64,000 nt of DNA from Artemisia argyi (taxonomy: Eukaryota; Streptophyta; Magnoliopsida; Asterales; Asteraceae), in NCBI GenBank assembly GCA_030686995.1, contig CM060692.1:124697796-124761795 (forward strand), written 5' to 3'. Every line of letters begins with the position of its first letter. The first letter of the stretch is position 1. The notes under the pieces are model-generated. The model ran no database searches. It saw only the letters and a list, made by a program, of their open reading frames with translations, and was not told where the DNA came from. Made by a program: the position numbers and the translations under genes. Below, one piece after another: positions 33,638 to 46,000 of the stretch.

Positions 33638-36246
33638 ATGGTTCGCCAATTACACGAGTTTCCATCTGAAATGGACGAGGACGAACTGCGTCAGTTCTCC
33701 TCTGATTATTTCATTCCTCTTGACGTGCATCCGGTTGTACCAGAGGCCGACGCGTGCATCGCGGATTTCCCTGAGGGAAAAATAGGGTTATATACGCGCT
33801 TCTTCGAGTATGCGAACCAGCGCATACCCATATCCTTATTCTTGAGCAATTTGCTCAACCACTACCGCCTTCACATTTCCCAGCTGCACTGTATAGGTGT
33901 GGCAAAAGTGTCAAATTTTGAAATAAACTTTCGGTTGCTTGCGGTCAAACCTACTGTTAACCTATTCCGTGCTTTTTACCGCACAAAGTGGTCGCATGGA
34001 TGGGTGTCTTTTGCGAAGAGCGGTGGGCACCTTCAGTGTTATACGGAGAAGGTGGATTCCCTTAGGGATTGGAGGAAAAAAAATTTCTGGGTAGATGATA
34101 TAGTATTTCCTTCGCCTTTTGAGTTTTATACTCAAGGGACGCTGCCAAGGGATGAGCGCCCTGTACCCGGTTCGTATAGCGCGGAGGATGCGGATACGAT
34201 TGATGCCAACCGCATCCCCATTAACCGCTACCCCGAGAAGTTTTTGGTTCACATGGGGCTGAGTTGCAACTATTTCCATCGTTCTGACGAGGTGCCAACC
34301 TTCATTGATGAGAGCGGCCAGGGTGGGTGCTTGTCCCTTTTATTTGTTCGCTTCAATAATGTAAGTGCTCTTGTATATGTAGTTTCAATAACTAAATTGT
34401 TTTTGTTATTTGCTCATGTGTTGCGCAGAGATGGATTTGTTTCCCGTGGTGAAGCTTGAGAAACCAAAGCAGGTGACGGTGGGTGTGCGTCCTCTGAGGG
34501 ATAATGAGGAGCCAATTCTGGAGGCTATTGCGGGACACATAACTGTGTTGGCGCAAGCTGGTCCCGAAGATTCACCTCCCATAGCTGTGCTTGTGACGCC
34601 TGTGCAGAGCGTGCCTCCTACTGGGGAGCCGTCTCATGTGGTGGAGGAGTTGCGTACTAAGTCCTCTGACTGCGTGGAGGTTCTGGAGCCTGAGATTGTA
34701 GCGCAGGGTGTAAAGCGCAAGGGAGAGGCTGATGGCGCTGGCACTTCCAAGAGGAGGCGCCATCTCATCACGGATGAAGAGTCAGCCGCAGAAGATGACA
34801 CATCCGCTACTGGCGTGGATAAGGAGATTGCAAAGGCTTCTCCCCTTCTGTAAGTGATATCCATGTTTTATCTTTTTTTTTTTTTTTTTTTTTTTTTATT
34901 ATTACTTGTCGTAATATGCTCTGACCTTTGTCTTATGCTTTGTAGTGACCATGCTGCAGAGGGTGATGCGACATTTGTGGAAAGTGTGGTCCCTCCTCAG
35001 GATGCAAACGTGGAGGAGACAATGAAGGTGGCTGGGGAGGTGTCTGCGTAGCAATTGATGGAGGAGCTAGCTACTGATGCTGAGCGTCAGACTGAGTTGG
35101 TCGCTCAGTTGAAGACGCGGTATGTTGGGGAAAGTAGCAGCCTCGTACAGAAGGATGAGGAGATTGCCTTGCTCCGTGCGCAGTTAGCTGATGCGCGAGC
35201 GGATGTAGGGTCCGTCAAGGCACATGCGGAAAAGGTCACTGATGAGAAGTTGACCGTGATGGCTGAACTTTAACATGCGTGCGGGGAGCTGCATCAGTTC
35301 AAGGCCAACTTAACTTGGGGGGTAAGGTACCTGGAGGAGAAAAAGGCTGAGCACTTCGGCCATATTGAGACCCTTTGCAAGCAAGTTGGGGATGCTCTGA
35401 TGGTGCAGGAGGAGAAGCTGCGGAGGTTGAGCATAGAATACGATGAGGAGTTATATCCTCATCTTATGTCTACCATCGCTGAGCGCCGGTATGTTTTTTA
35501 TATTCAGCAACGTTGCCTTACTATGTGTATTAATGTTCCTCTTTGTTTCTAATGCATCCCTTGTTTCCTTGTGTAGGTGGTCGATCAGTCATGGTTTGCG
35601 CCTGGTTGCGATGGGTACTTTGGAGTCCCCAGAGGTGTTGGAGACCTTTGGGAAGGTTGTAGAGTGTGCTGTGGAGCGTGGCCGGGCATAGGCTATAGAG
35701 GAACTCCATGAGGCGAAGATGTTGACTGTGGCACTTGCTGAGGTGCCCGGCTATAAGGCGGACGCTTATGATGAGCTAGTGAAGGCTATGGAGGAGATGA
35801 AGCTGTTTGAGCTTCCACACATTGCGCGGCTGGAGCGCGACCAGGATTACCCCATAAAGTTGATTATGAAGGGGTTAACCCTGGGGAGGCACATTTTGGA
35901 GGATGCGGAGGCTCAACCAGACTTTTTTCTAAAGCCTGATGAGTCGCAGCTGCAGGTTCCAGTCTTTGCACAGCCGCGTGATACATTGAACCCCTTCGTT
36001 CTTGAGAAGGAGGTTCCCCTGAAGGAAGTCTTGGAACTTCATGCGGAGAGGGCGGCCAAGAAAAAAGGTGTTAAGGGAAAAGCCATCCTGTGTGGTGTAG
36101 GTGCTGCGCATATCCCCAGGTCAGATGAAGTTGCGGTCAGCGTGGCGACCGTATCGCCTAAGGATGCGTTACTTTTGAGGAAGCTCCAAGAGGCTGGGAG
36201 CTCCGCTGCCCCAGAACATAGTCCTGAGCACCGTCATAGTGTGTAG
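33638..36246 (+). pseudogene. Antisense four-exon gene in the Tat element (putative gypsy-type transposon protein family)
   Basis: Exons 33638-34360, 34431-34849, 34946-35488 and 35577-36246 have GT-AG borders (GTAAGT, GTAAGT, GTATGT donors) and join to exactly 785 codons with the phase kept at every border. Exon 1 gives a compact N-terminal domain (DFPEGKIGLYTRFFEYAN near residue 45, then KVSNFEINFRLL, and a 'W...S FAKSGG' segment). I recall this pattern as the plant 'putative gypsy type transposon' family. Exon 2 is acidic with a basic stretch (KRRRH). Exons 3-4 are Glu/Ala-rich, probably coiled coil. Three internal stops (35049 TAG, 35271 TAA, 35689 TAG) all look like Gln codons changed by C-to-T. 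Function unknown. Intact frame apart from the stops suggests past selection. Confidence 0.8.
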
Positions 36247-36918
36247 ATATAGCCTTTTTGTAACTTGTAAATGTACGGCGTTGTATAAATAACAAATTGT
36301 ATCTTTTGTTTGTTTGTTATGGTATCCATTCTTAAATTGTTATCCTTTGTGTAAAAAGATCAATTAAGATGCTCGTTGGAACCCATACTTAAATTAAGTG
36401 CGTGACTTAAAGACAAATCATAAGTATGAAAATAGACTTGCATTATTTTGCAGAGACTTATTAAATGACCAAGAGTCTTGGCTCATAATTTGCTAAGTGT
36501 GTACGGTGTACGTGATATTGCGCATCCTTCATGGAATGCCCAAGGAAAACTTACCTCAACGTCTTGAAGGTAAGGCGCTTTGCAAGGATGCATGATCCAA
36601 TGTTGATGGGTTTGCAACCCTCTTACTTAACGAGTTAGTTAGTAGGTTTACTCATCCTTTCTGCCATCGTGGGTCTTAATAAGTGCATGCACGCCATGTA
36701 GGCAAAATATAAAATAACAATATTGAAACATAATAAAAATGTACGCAATAAAGTAAAGTGTGTTATGGAGTTAGCTTGAAACCACAATGTTTTATTAATA
36801 CTTGCAAGTGTTTGGAAAATAAAAACAATTCCTAATAAAGAAAAGAAAGTTCAAATACAAACATTTATTGGGCACGTACTAAAGTGCAAAGTTGTCTGTT
36901 TGTGGGCCGTAGCCTTTT
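36247..36918. other. Spacer between the antisense gene and the end of pol in the Tat element
   Basis: AT-rich, no coding frame supported. It contains the 3' ends of two convergent units (the antisense gene on plus, pol on minus). Confidence 0.6.
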
Positions 36919-38096
36919 CTAAAGATAGCATCTTTTGAGATTGCAGATATTCCAAGTGCGCGCCAGCTCGTGACCTTCCATATCCGTGACCTTATAGGGC
37001 CCTTCCCATTTGGGTCCAAGCTTTCCTGTGTCTTCTGCGTGGCTTGCATCACTAGCGCGGTATACAATGTCTCCTGGCCTAAAAGAAGTGTGTTTGACCT
37101 TTGCATCGTAATACTTCTTCATCTTTGCTTTAGCCTTTGCTTCGCGTATAGCTGCGCGTTCGCGCCTTTCTTCCAACAAGTCCAAGTCTATGCGCCGCTC
37201 CTCGTCATTTGTTGTGATGTTTATCTTCGCTGTGCGTATAGTTGACATTCCAATTTCAGCTGGTATGATGGCTTCTGTTCCATAGAAAAGAGAAAATGGT
37301 GTGTCTCCGGTACTGGTTTTGATTGTGGTGCGGTGCGCCCATAAAACATGTGATAACTCGTCCACCCATTTTCCTTTGTGTCTGTCAAGGCGCGCTTTTA
37401 TCCCTTCGCCTAAACTGCGATTCGCGCGTTCAACCAAGCCATTGGTTTGTGGGTGTTTCACTGAAGCAAAGTGTTGTGTGATGTTCAATTGCGCGCACCA
37501 ATCTTTGAATGGGTTATCGCAGAATTGTTTCCCATTATCTGAGATAATTTCCCCAGGTAGCCCGAAGCGACACACAATATTGTCCCACACGAAGCTTTTT
37601 ACCTGGTTCCCAGTGATGCTTACCACTGCTTTTGCCTCAATCTACTTTGTAAAGTAGTCTATGGCTACTGTGAGGAATTTCAGCCCTCCCGCTGCAACTG
37701 AGAAGTGGCCTGCGATGTCAATGCCCCATTTATAGAAAGGCCATGGTGAGGTGATGGGGGTTAATTCTTGTTTTGGTTGGCGTGGAATTGGCCTGTGTAC
37801 TTGGTAATTACTGCATTTTTTATCATATCTCGCGCGTCGCGGTGCATAGTAGGCCAATAATATCCTGATCACAGGGCGCGCGCCACAACGGACTGTGGTC
37901 CCGAGTGCATGCTACATGATCCAGCGTGAATTTCTTGGAGTACATAATCTGCTTGAAGAGGTCCAACACATCGGAACCAAGGTTGTAGGAATGAACGTCG
38001 ATATAGGATGCCATCTCGTAGTTCAAAACTCTGCACTGTGCGCCGCACTCTTCGAGCGTCCTTTTGATCTTGTGGTAAGATTCCTTTGCTAATAAA
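36919..38096 (-). pseudogene. pol: Tat integrase
   Basis: A frame-disrupted zinc-finger region (about 38090-37800) leads into a frame from 37872 with GIDIAGHF (first catalytic Asp) and, after TAG at 37642 (a Trp position in the conserved YFTKW motif), EIISDNGKQF (second Asp, about 37535) and PQTNGLVERANR (Glu, about 37430). The C-terminal part has FRPGDIVYRASDA and GPKWEGPYKV, the usual gypsy integrase tail. It ends at 36919. A frameshift separates it from the RNase H part. It would join element DNA to the host chromosome if intact. Confidence 0.9.
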
Positions 38097-40322
38097 TTAG
38101 ATGATAGGTGTCATCCACGTGGGATCCTGTTCTTCTATCACCGTGGATACTTCTATCTCCAAGATTGATTTATTTTTTAGAGTTTCTACCAATACCTGTT
38201 TTGATAGGTGCTCAAAGCTTGTAGATGCGATCTTGCTAAGCGCGTCAGCTCTCCTGTTGTTTCCTCTAGGTACTTGTTTGATTGTGAACCTATCAAAGCT
38301 CTGAATTAAAGACTTTGTTTTTTCAAGGTATTGGATCATATGCTCATCCTTGGCTTCATATTCACCTAACACATGGTTAGCTACTAGCCTGGAATCCATA
38401 TTTGCCTCTAGGTTGCGTACACCCATTTGAATTGAAATATGCAGTCCAGCGAGTCGGCCTTCGTATTCTGCCTCATTGTTTGTGGCTGTGAATTCGAAGC
38501 GCAGTGCGTAGGTGAACTTCATTCCCTCTGGATTAGTAAGGATAAGGCCTGCACCTGATCCATCCACGCATGAGGATCCGTCTGTGAATAGAATCAAAGG
38601 TTCTTGTAACTCTGTCTTGCTTGTTGAAGTTGGAGTATCGGTATCTGGCTTTTCAACAATAAAGTCAGCTAATATTTGCCCCTTGATTGCTGTGCGTGGT
38701 CTATATGAGATGTTATACTCGCTCAACAACACACTCCATTTTTGTAGCCGTCTTGATGCGTCAGGTTTAGAGATAACTTGTTTGATGGGCTGGTCTGTGA
38801 TTACAGCTATTGGGTGCGCCTGAAAGTATCTGCGCAGTCTTTTAGCTGCGAATACTAGAGCTAAGACCAGCTTTTCCATGACGCTGTAGTTAGTCTCTGT
38901 CTTTTTCAATGCCTTGCTTACAAAGTATATGGGTGTTTGGACGGAGTTCCTATCTGTCAATAGTACTGCGCTGACTGCTCCATGGGTTGCAGATAAGTAC
39001 ATGATCAACTCTTCCCCTGGTCACGGTGCGACAAGTTTGGGAAGTGATGCCAGATGTTGTTTTAGCTGTTGGAAGGCTTCCTCTGCTTCCTCAGTCCAAC
39101 AAAAGTCTCCCTTTTTTGTGCACTTCGTGAGTGTTTTAAATAGAGGGAGTGATTTGTCTGCTAACTTAGATAAGAAACGGTTTAGCCCAGCTAGCTTTCC
39201 GTTTAATGACTGGACTTCTTTCAGTGTGCGCGATGAGGGGAGATCGATAACAGCTTTTGTTTTTTCTGGGCAAGGCTTGATACCATCAGGTTCTATTAGA
39301 TACCCAAGGAACCTGCCTTCTGTCATGCCAAAGGTGCACTTCTTGGGATTTAACTTCATGTTTATTTTTTCCAATGTTTTGAACGTTTCCTCGATGTCGC
39401 GCACCAATTCCTCCTCTGTGTGACTCTTGATGACAAGGTCATCAACGTAGACTTCCAAGTTGTGACCTACTTGTTTTTCAAAAGCCATATCCACCAAACG
39501 CTTGTATGTTGCGCCCGCGTTCTTTAGACCAAAAGGATTTTTTGTGTAGCAATAGACCCCTTGACTTGTGTGGAAGGCTGTTTTTTCTTCATCCTCCACT
39601 GCCATATGAATTTGATGGTACCCTTTGCATGCGTCTAGGAAGCATTTAAAGGGATATCCGCACAGGGATTCTACCTTCCAGTCTATCTCTGGCAGTGGGT
39701 AGCAGTCATGTGGACATGCTTTATTGAGGTCTGTGAAGTCCACGCACATCCTCCAACTGCCATCACTCTTCTTTACCATCACTGGATTAGAGAGCCATTC
39801 GTGATAGTATACTTCGCGCATAATGCCTGCGTCTACAAGTTTGTGTACTTCTTCCAGGATGGCTTTTGCGCGATCTGGAGCCTGGCCGCGCTTCTTCTAT
39901 CGTATTGGGGGATATCCTTGTCAGATTTGTAGCTTGTGCTCCGTAATAGAGCGTGGCACTCCGGTCATGTGTTTTGATTCCCATGCAAAGATACTCAGGT
40001 TCTTTTTCAAGAGTGCGCACACAGCTACTTTACCTTTGTCAGATAAAGATCCTCCAATCGATATTTGTTGATCTGGGTAATCAGGTTGAATAGCGACCTT
40101 TAAGTTTGGTATTTTTGTTGCGCGCTGTTCTGGAATATGCTCCACCTCACTGGTTACTGCGTTGCATTCTTTAGGTGACACTGTGGTATTGAAGAGGGTG
40201 ACAATCCCTCCTTCTACTAGAAATTTGAGCATCCCATGTGTTGTGGATGGTACAGCGCGCATGGATGATATTCCAGGTCTCCCAATGATGCCGTTGTACG
40301 GTGAAGGAGACTTGATTATCAT
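38097..40322 (-). pseudogene. pol: Tat reverse transcriptase and dual RNase H
   Basis: One frame from 40322 to 38097 with stops at 39921 and 39021. Reverse transcriptase motifs include WRMCVDFTDLNKACP (about 39760), NPFGLKNAGATY and YVDDLVIKSH (about 39450). A first RNase H-like domain (YFVSKALKKTETNYS, about 38930) is followed by a second one of the archaeal type (LFTDGSSCVDGSGAG near 38590, NNEAEYEGRLAG near 38480, GNNRRADALSK near 38250). Two RNase H domains in a row are the hallmark of the Tat lineage. The frame stop after the second domain separates it from integrase. Confidence 0.92.
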
Positions 40323-40902
40323 GAAGTTTTATCCACGTTGCTGTAGAGTGTTGTTCATCGCCCATAACTACAAGTAAGCGTAATTGCCCCATAGGCCATA
40401 TCTTTTCTCCTGTGAAACTAGTCAGCGACGTCGTGGCTGGTATCAACTGACTTTGTATCTCAGGTCGTAGCCTTTTAAAGCAATGTTCATACAGAATATC
40501 TGCGGATGCTCCTCCATCGATATACATGCGGTGGATGTCATATCCCCCAGTATGTATCTCAATGGTTAGTGGCTCTATTATTGCGTTGTCCGCAGCTAGA
40601 GTGAGGAAGGATATCTCATTTTTTGAAGAGAACTTTTGACTGACTTTTTGCCTTGTCATGCGTTGCCATGACTGTATCATGTAGATGATGTCCGCTTTAT
40701 CTTTGGGAGACTCTTTCTTGCCTCCATTCCTTTGCTTGTCCTTCCCTTCTTTAATGTTCTTTACGAGGTGATCCATTCTACCCTCCTTTACTAATTTTTC
40801 AATTAGTTGTCGTAGCTGGACACACTCGTTGGTTGTATAGCCCTTTTGGCCATGGTATTCGCAGTATCCATTCCCTATACGCTTGTCCTCTGGGGTGCGC
40901 AT
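40171..40902 (-). pseudogene. Tat gag C-terminal zinc region and protease
   Basis: In frame with gag after the stop at 40945. CEYHGQKGYTTNECVQLR (about 40865) is the modified zinc knuckle (CX2H...C) of Tat gag. The protease active site reads YIDGGASADILYEHCF (about 40525-40480). The frame shifts to the reverse transcriptase frame near 40330. Confidence 0.85.
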
Positions 40903-40944
40903 TGGTGGAGGTTTTGGGAAGTTTGCGCCTTCTGTTACAAATAT

Positions 40945-42555
40945 TTATCTCGGAGTCCTTGTGAGAGGGGTATACTTGTCATTATCTCGTCCACTTCCCT
41001 GACTGCGATAATTCTTGCTGCGGTTGCTGCTCTGATCATTGGATTGTCTCCTAGGCTGTTCTTGGTGCCTATAATTTGAGTAGCCTTTTTTACTGTCCGC
41101 AGCAGCCGCTTCTCCTTGGATGAAGGATCTTGTGCGCTTCATTAGTTCATCGAAGGTTTGGGGAACCTTGTCGTTTAACTTCCTAATGAGTTCTGGGTTA
41201 TTGATCCCATTCATGAACCCTAAAATTTTTAGGACTTCGGGACACGCCTTTACATGTATACACTCATCTTTAAAGCGTTCCATATAAGCACTGGTTGATT
41301 CCCCTTGACGCTGTTTTACTCTGGCTAGTTCAACAGGGTTTTTAGCGCACTTCTTTCTTTGGGTGAAGTTTAAGCAGAATGCTTTTCGCAACTCTTCAAA
41401 CCCGCCTATGCTCCTTCGTGGAAGCTTGCTAAACCACGTGCGCGCATTCCCTACTAATGTGGAGTTAAACATATGACACCACACAGGTTGTGGCCAATTT
41501 TCGATAGTAGCGGCGGATTCAAAAATTTTTAGGTGATCATCAGGATCACCCGTCCCATCATATGTTTTAACATTAGTGGGCATGCGCCTTTTCTTATGAT
41601 CGGAGTAGTCACTGATGCGTCTTGTAAAGGCATCAACTTTCTGGCGATGCCATGAAAGAGATATGTCTTCGTCTTCTTCCTCGCGACGTCTTCCTTTGGA
41701 CTTCCAGTGTCCTGTTTCTTTATCCTCATTGTCCGAGGAGTCACTGGAGGAAGAGTAATCTCTTTTGCGGCGCTTGCGCCCGCTTCTTTCAGAGGAAGAG
41801 CTTGAGGGGCTTTCACTTGGGGATGTTCTCCTCCCTAATCTGTCGTGAATTCTTTTGCTCCCAGACCTGGAGGAGCCTTCGCTTGGTGAATGTTGACGTC
41901 CAAGTCTGTCTTGTATCCTTCGACTATCAAGTATGGAATGAACATTGGTGCGCCTCTCGCCATCTTTATATTCCTCTGAATATTGTGAATCAGATATCGT
42001 ACCAAGTCTATCATGGATTGTGGTACGTCTTTCGTTATTTTCGCGTCCTCTTCTTTGGTGGCGCGGTGGTGATACTTAGGGTTCAGGACCAAAGTTGAGC
42101 CGGGCTTGCAGGCTCATACTTGACCTTCTCCTTGCTTCTTCTTGCATGAGGGTGGTTAGCGTTTCGTAATTTTGGGATACAAAATTACTTAAAGTTAGGT
42201 CAGGTGTGTCCTTATCCGCTGCAAGAATCTCTGCCTCAACATTGGGCGCCCTATCTCGGTTGGGTGCGCCAGGCGGCACAGTGTTGTCCACAATGGGTGC
42301 CGTTTGGTGGGGAGTATTGAAGAGGGTGTGCTGAAGTTCTTCAACGCTTGGGACCATCGTGGTGGCTTGAGTTGTCCTTGTAGGCAATTCTACCGCTAGG
42401 AGAGGCAGGGTTGGTCCTCTTTTCTTGGTGACCAAGCGTACTAGTTGTTCCAGAGGCCTGCCTAGAGGTCGAATCTTGATGGTTCTTCCTCTGAGGGTCA
42501 CGTGTTTTTCCCAACTGCGGAGTCCGCTGGCTTGAGTTTTTGTTCTTCGTCATTC
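40945..42555 (-). pseudogene. gag: Tat gag
   Basis: The frame runs from 42501 to 40945 with one TAA at 42076. An ATG at 42555 in a neighbouring frame is nearer the primer binding site and may be the ancestral start, with a small indel joining the two frames. A basic, Ser/Arg-rich stretch (RDRLGRR-type repeats and a poly-Ser run, 42075-41640) precedes the capsid-like retrotransposon gag domain (YDGTGDPDDHLKIFE, FNSTLVGNARTWFSKLP, 'FTQRK...ELARVKQRQGES'; about 41570-41280). Confidence 0.88.
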
Positions 42556-42570
42556 TAGTTCTTAGTGTAG

Positions 42571-42589
42571 GGTCCCACGGATTGCGCCA
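42571..42589 (-). other. Primer binding site of the Tat element
   Basis: On the minus strand TGGCGCAATCCGTGGGACC starts two bases after the 5' LTR end (TATCAACA). The TGGCGC start is usual for Tat and Athila elements. Confidence 0.8.
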
Positions 42590-42591
42590 CT

Positions 42592-43081
42592 TGTTGATAC
42601 AAAAGTTGGGCATTCCTGATTTGGGCTCCTGCTCTCGTACCAATTAGCTCTTAATGCTTGAAACCTGCGCACTAAGAAAATAAACAAACACCATTAGGCT
42701 TATCGTGGGATTGTTTCCCACGATTATCCTCCGGCGTGAGAGTAAGTAATCGGTTTTAGGATTATAGTGAAGGGTTAGGGTCTTTGATCGTACCTTTAAT
42801 GAGAATTATTTCATTCTTTATATAGGCGCAGAATCCTTGTAGGTTTCGTGCTCCTTACGTTTCGCACGCATGGTGCTTATCCGGTCCAAGGATCTTTATC
42901 CGTAAATAGAAGATCCTTATCTAGACCATAAATAGTTTAGTTGGGCTTGGGTCTACGTGAGCCCAATCCCTTTGATAATGCGGCCCAAGTCATTGTTATA
43001 ACAACCCACTCATGGTGGGTTTGGGCCTTAGTGATGTTTATCATTTGGGTTTGTGGCCCAAATATAGACTATACGTCATCA
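42592..43081 (-). repeat. 5' LTR of the Tat element (490 bp)
   Basis: Nearly identical to 32754-33221. It keeps the 22-base stretch with a TATA box (on minus, CTATATAAAGAATG at about 42812-42825). Confidence 0.93.
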
Positions 43082-43086
43082 CCATC

Positions 43087-46000
43087 CATTTACATACAAC
43101 AGTTCTGGAACACCATCTGCTATGACAGGGCTACCAACACTTATAAATGTCAGCTGGATGAATACTGGGTGAACATCACTAAGGAAACTCTTGGCAGTGC
43201 ACTTCAAATATTGCCAACTGGTGATAATGTGGAGTACACTCCCCCGCCTAATCCAGCTACCCTACTAAGCTTTGTCAATGAACTTGGGTACCCCACTCAT
43301 GTCTCAACACTATCCACAGTCATTACTCTTGACATGTACCAACCATGGAGAGCCATCGCAAGTCTCATTAACTTGTTGTCTGACGGGTAAAACTTCGGGC
43401 TACGAAAGACTTAGAGCTCCATCTCTACAAATCCTCTGGGGTGTTGTCAATGGGAAGGATGTCAATTTTGTTGAAAGAATCTGGGAGGAATTCACTCAGT
43501 CCATTCACTCGTTTCTCGAAGATAAAGCGAATCTTGAGGCAAACAAAGATGGAAAAAAGAGATCCGCCAAGCCTCTCATTCCAAGCATTCGATTCACAAA
43601 GCTTATTATATTAAGTGTCCAGCGATCTCTTAACTTTCACCCAAGAGAAGAATTGGCTCTCCATCATCCCTCTGATGAAAATCCAGTAGGATATCTTAAG
43701 TATACTGCTAAAAGTACTGGCGAAATAATCTTTGGTATGGATATTCCTAATGCTCTTCTCACTCGTGATATACTCACGGCGCCATACTATGGGGATTATC
43801 TTAAACTTCTGAAAGCAAGTCGGGAAGCATCCGCCAGTGAGCATTCTCTGTCCACCATGTCTGAGAGAACTTCATCAAAGAAACGCAAGGGAGTGACAAC
43901 CTCAGCTGCCTCCTCCGAAGGTACCAAAAAGGTTAAACGTACCACTGGGAGCGAAAAGCCCAGCTCCAAGAAACCTATGTCAAAGGAAAGTGATCTAGAA
44001 GAGGCACCGAGCACCATACAAGTGCCACTATCGGAAGAAGAAATGGTTCCAATGGCAACTGTTGAAAGTCTGAAAGATGCGTACAGGCCACCAGTACCTC
44101 CAGTCAGTGGTGTTAGCATCAAAGAACCTGAATCGGACAAAGGTCACCTGCTACAGCATGTAGAGGGTAAAGGTAAGGATGTCGCTACAGAAGAACAGGC
44201 TGCACAAACATTGTTGAAAATCTCATATCCTGCCTCCAAATCAACAAGCACTAAGTATATCTTCAAAAGACGTTCCCCGTCATCATCATCTGCCAAAGTG
44301 TCTCCGGACAAAACATTGTCACCCTCACCCAGTATGGGGCAACGTGCTAACTCAAGTGGCTCTGAAACTGATACCAGCTCTCAACACTCAAAGGTGATGA
44401 CTCCTACTTAGCTACACAAGATGTCTCCAGTAACAAACCCGTGCAGGATAAAGTTGTTGAGACCGAAACACCTCTTGACCCACTTCATGACGAGTTTGTG
44501 TCCACTGCTTACCCTAACTTACAAGGTAATCTTAAGCTCAAGACCGGTGATCCTAAGCTCGCAGTGGAACCTGACAGCTCAACAGGAACTCTGGATTCTT
44601 TTAAGAACCTTGACACCTTTGGAGATCAATTCCTAGTCGATAAGCCTGATGATGCAGAAGGTGACAAATCTGGTGATGAACGAGAAGAAATTGTCTCTAT
44701 GGTTGATGTCACTATCCAGCAGGACACTTCTACTATTCCTACCATGTCTACACCAACTCCTACTGCTGCAACTGACACCACTTGTACCATTCAGGCTATT
44801 GCCACTCAGGAGAAATCCACTGATTCCGCAAAGATCCCAACTCCTCCCACCACAAAGAAGAAATTGGACCGAGGACTGGATGATTTAGCTAGTATTACTG
44901 CTGGCGTCGTTCAAGACAATCTCATTATTCATGAGACATTGGAAAAACATGCTTCATTGTTAAGAAATATTGTGAATCTCGACTTGCCTCAAACGATTAA
45001 GAATCACAGCAGCAGGCTATACAAGTTAGAGCATCTCGACCTCAAGCAACAAGTGTCTCTGGCCATCAATGAACAAGTCACTGAAGCTGTCAGCATCGCT
45101 CTAGAAGCCCCTCTCAGATCCAGATTCAAAGACTTACCCATCAATGACATGAAGGTGATTCTGCAGCATAGTATGTACGAGAAAGACCAACACAAAGGTC
45201 ATGAGGCACACGTCAAATTATATGAAGCATTAGGTGCCTCTATAAGACAAGATGATTCCGAGGAGCACGCCAGAGACATGGAAATAGAGAGGAAGAGGAA
45301 AAAGAGGCGTCAGGGTCACCCAGGCCTCCATCGGGATCACCTCCACAACCTCCACCACCACCTCCACCTGCTGGGGCATCAGGACCATCGGGTACCTCTA
45401 CTCTACCTGGTGGTTCTCAATCGCGTACTATGCCATCACAACCCACCTCATCATCAAAGAAACAACAAACTGACAAATCTTCTAAGTCAGCACCATCCAA
45501 ACATGCCAAGCAGGTCACGTATGCTGCATGGACTTCCATTGACACTGGCACGTCCTCTTTCAATCAATGACGATGTTGTCTTTAATGAAGAGTCCAATAT
45601 ACCTTAGCCTACTGCCTCTTCTAATGATGATGACGATGATGCTTCCACGACTCATATCCCTCAAAAGCAGTACTGGTGGAAATCATTCACCAGAAGTGAC
45701 TCTATTGATACACCACCAGTTCACCTGACCAAAGAAGATAAAGAGTCGTGGTGGAAACCTGATGATGTGCAGTCACTTTCACTAGAGCCTAACTGGACTG
45801 TTCCCTCCTCTGATCTGCTATCTAATGACAACAACTGGGTCAATGCCATCACCACCAGCTTCAACCCTCCCTCTGAAGATTCTCTACTATCACAAACTGT
45901 TGATATGGGGATGTTTATTACATGGTTTTGTAAGAAGCGTGGATTATCAAAGCTTACTTAAAAGGATCTTGATAGGACCTGCTTTCAAAATTGTCAAGGT

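Larger units (their letters stand above)
32754..43081 (-). mobile_element. Tat-lineage Ty3/gypsy element with antisense gene (10.3 kb)
   Basis: LTRs of 490 bp (42592-43081, the 5' one) and 468 bp (32754-33221), flanked by CCATC on both sides. On the minus strand: primer binding site, gag, protease, reverse transcriptase, RNase H, a second RNase H of the archaeal type, integrase. A plus-strand gene lies between integrase and the 3' LTR. The dual RNase H marks the Tat lineage; antisense frames near the 3' end are known from some Tat relatives such as maize Grande. By hand I count about nine base differences between the LTRs besides one 22-base deletion, so the insertion is fairly recent. Confidence 0.92.

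Noticed and set aside
43611..44140. Minus-strand frames within the copia-3 accessory region
   Set aside because: Shadows of the plus-strand frame, which has recognisable protein motifs in this interval.
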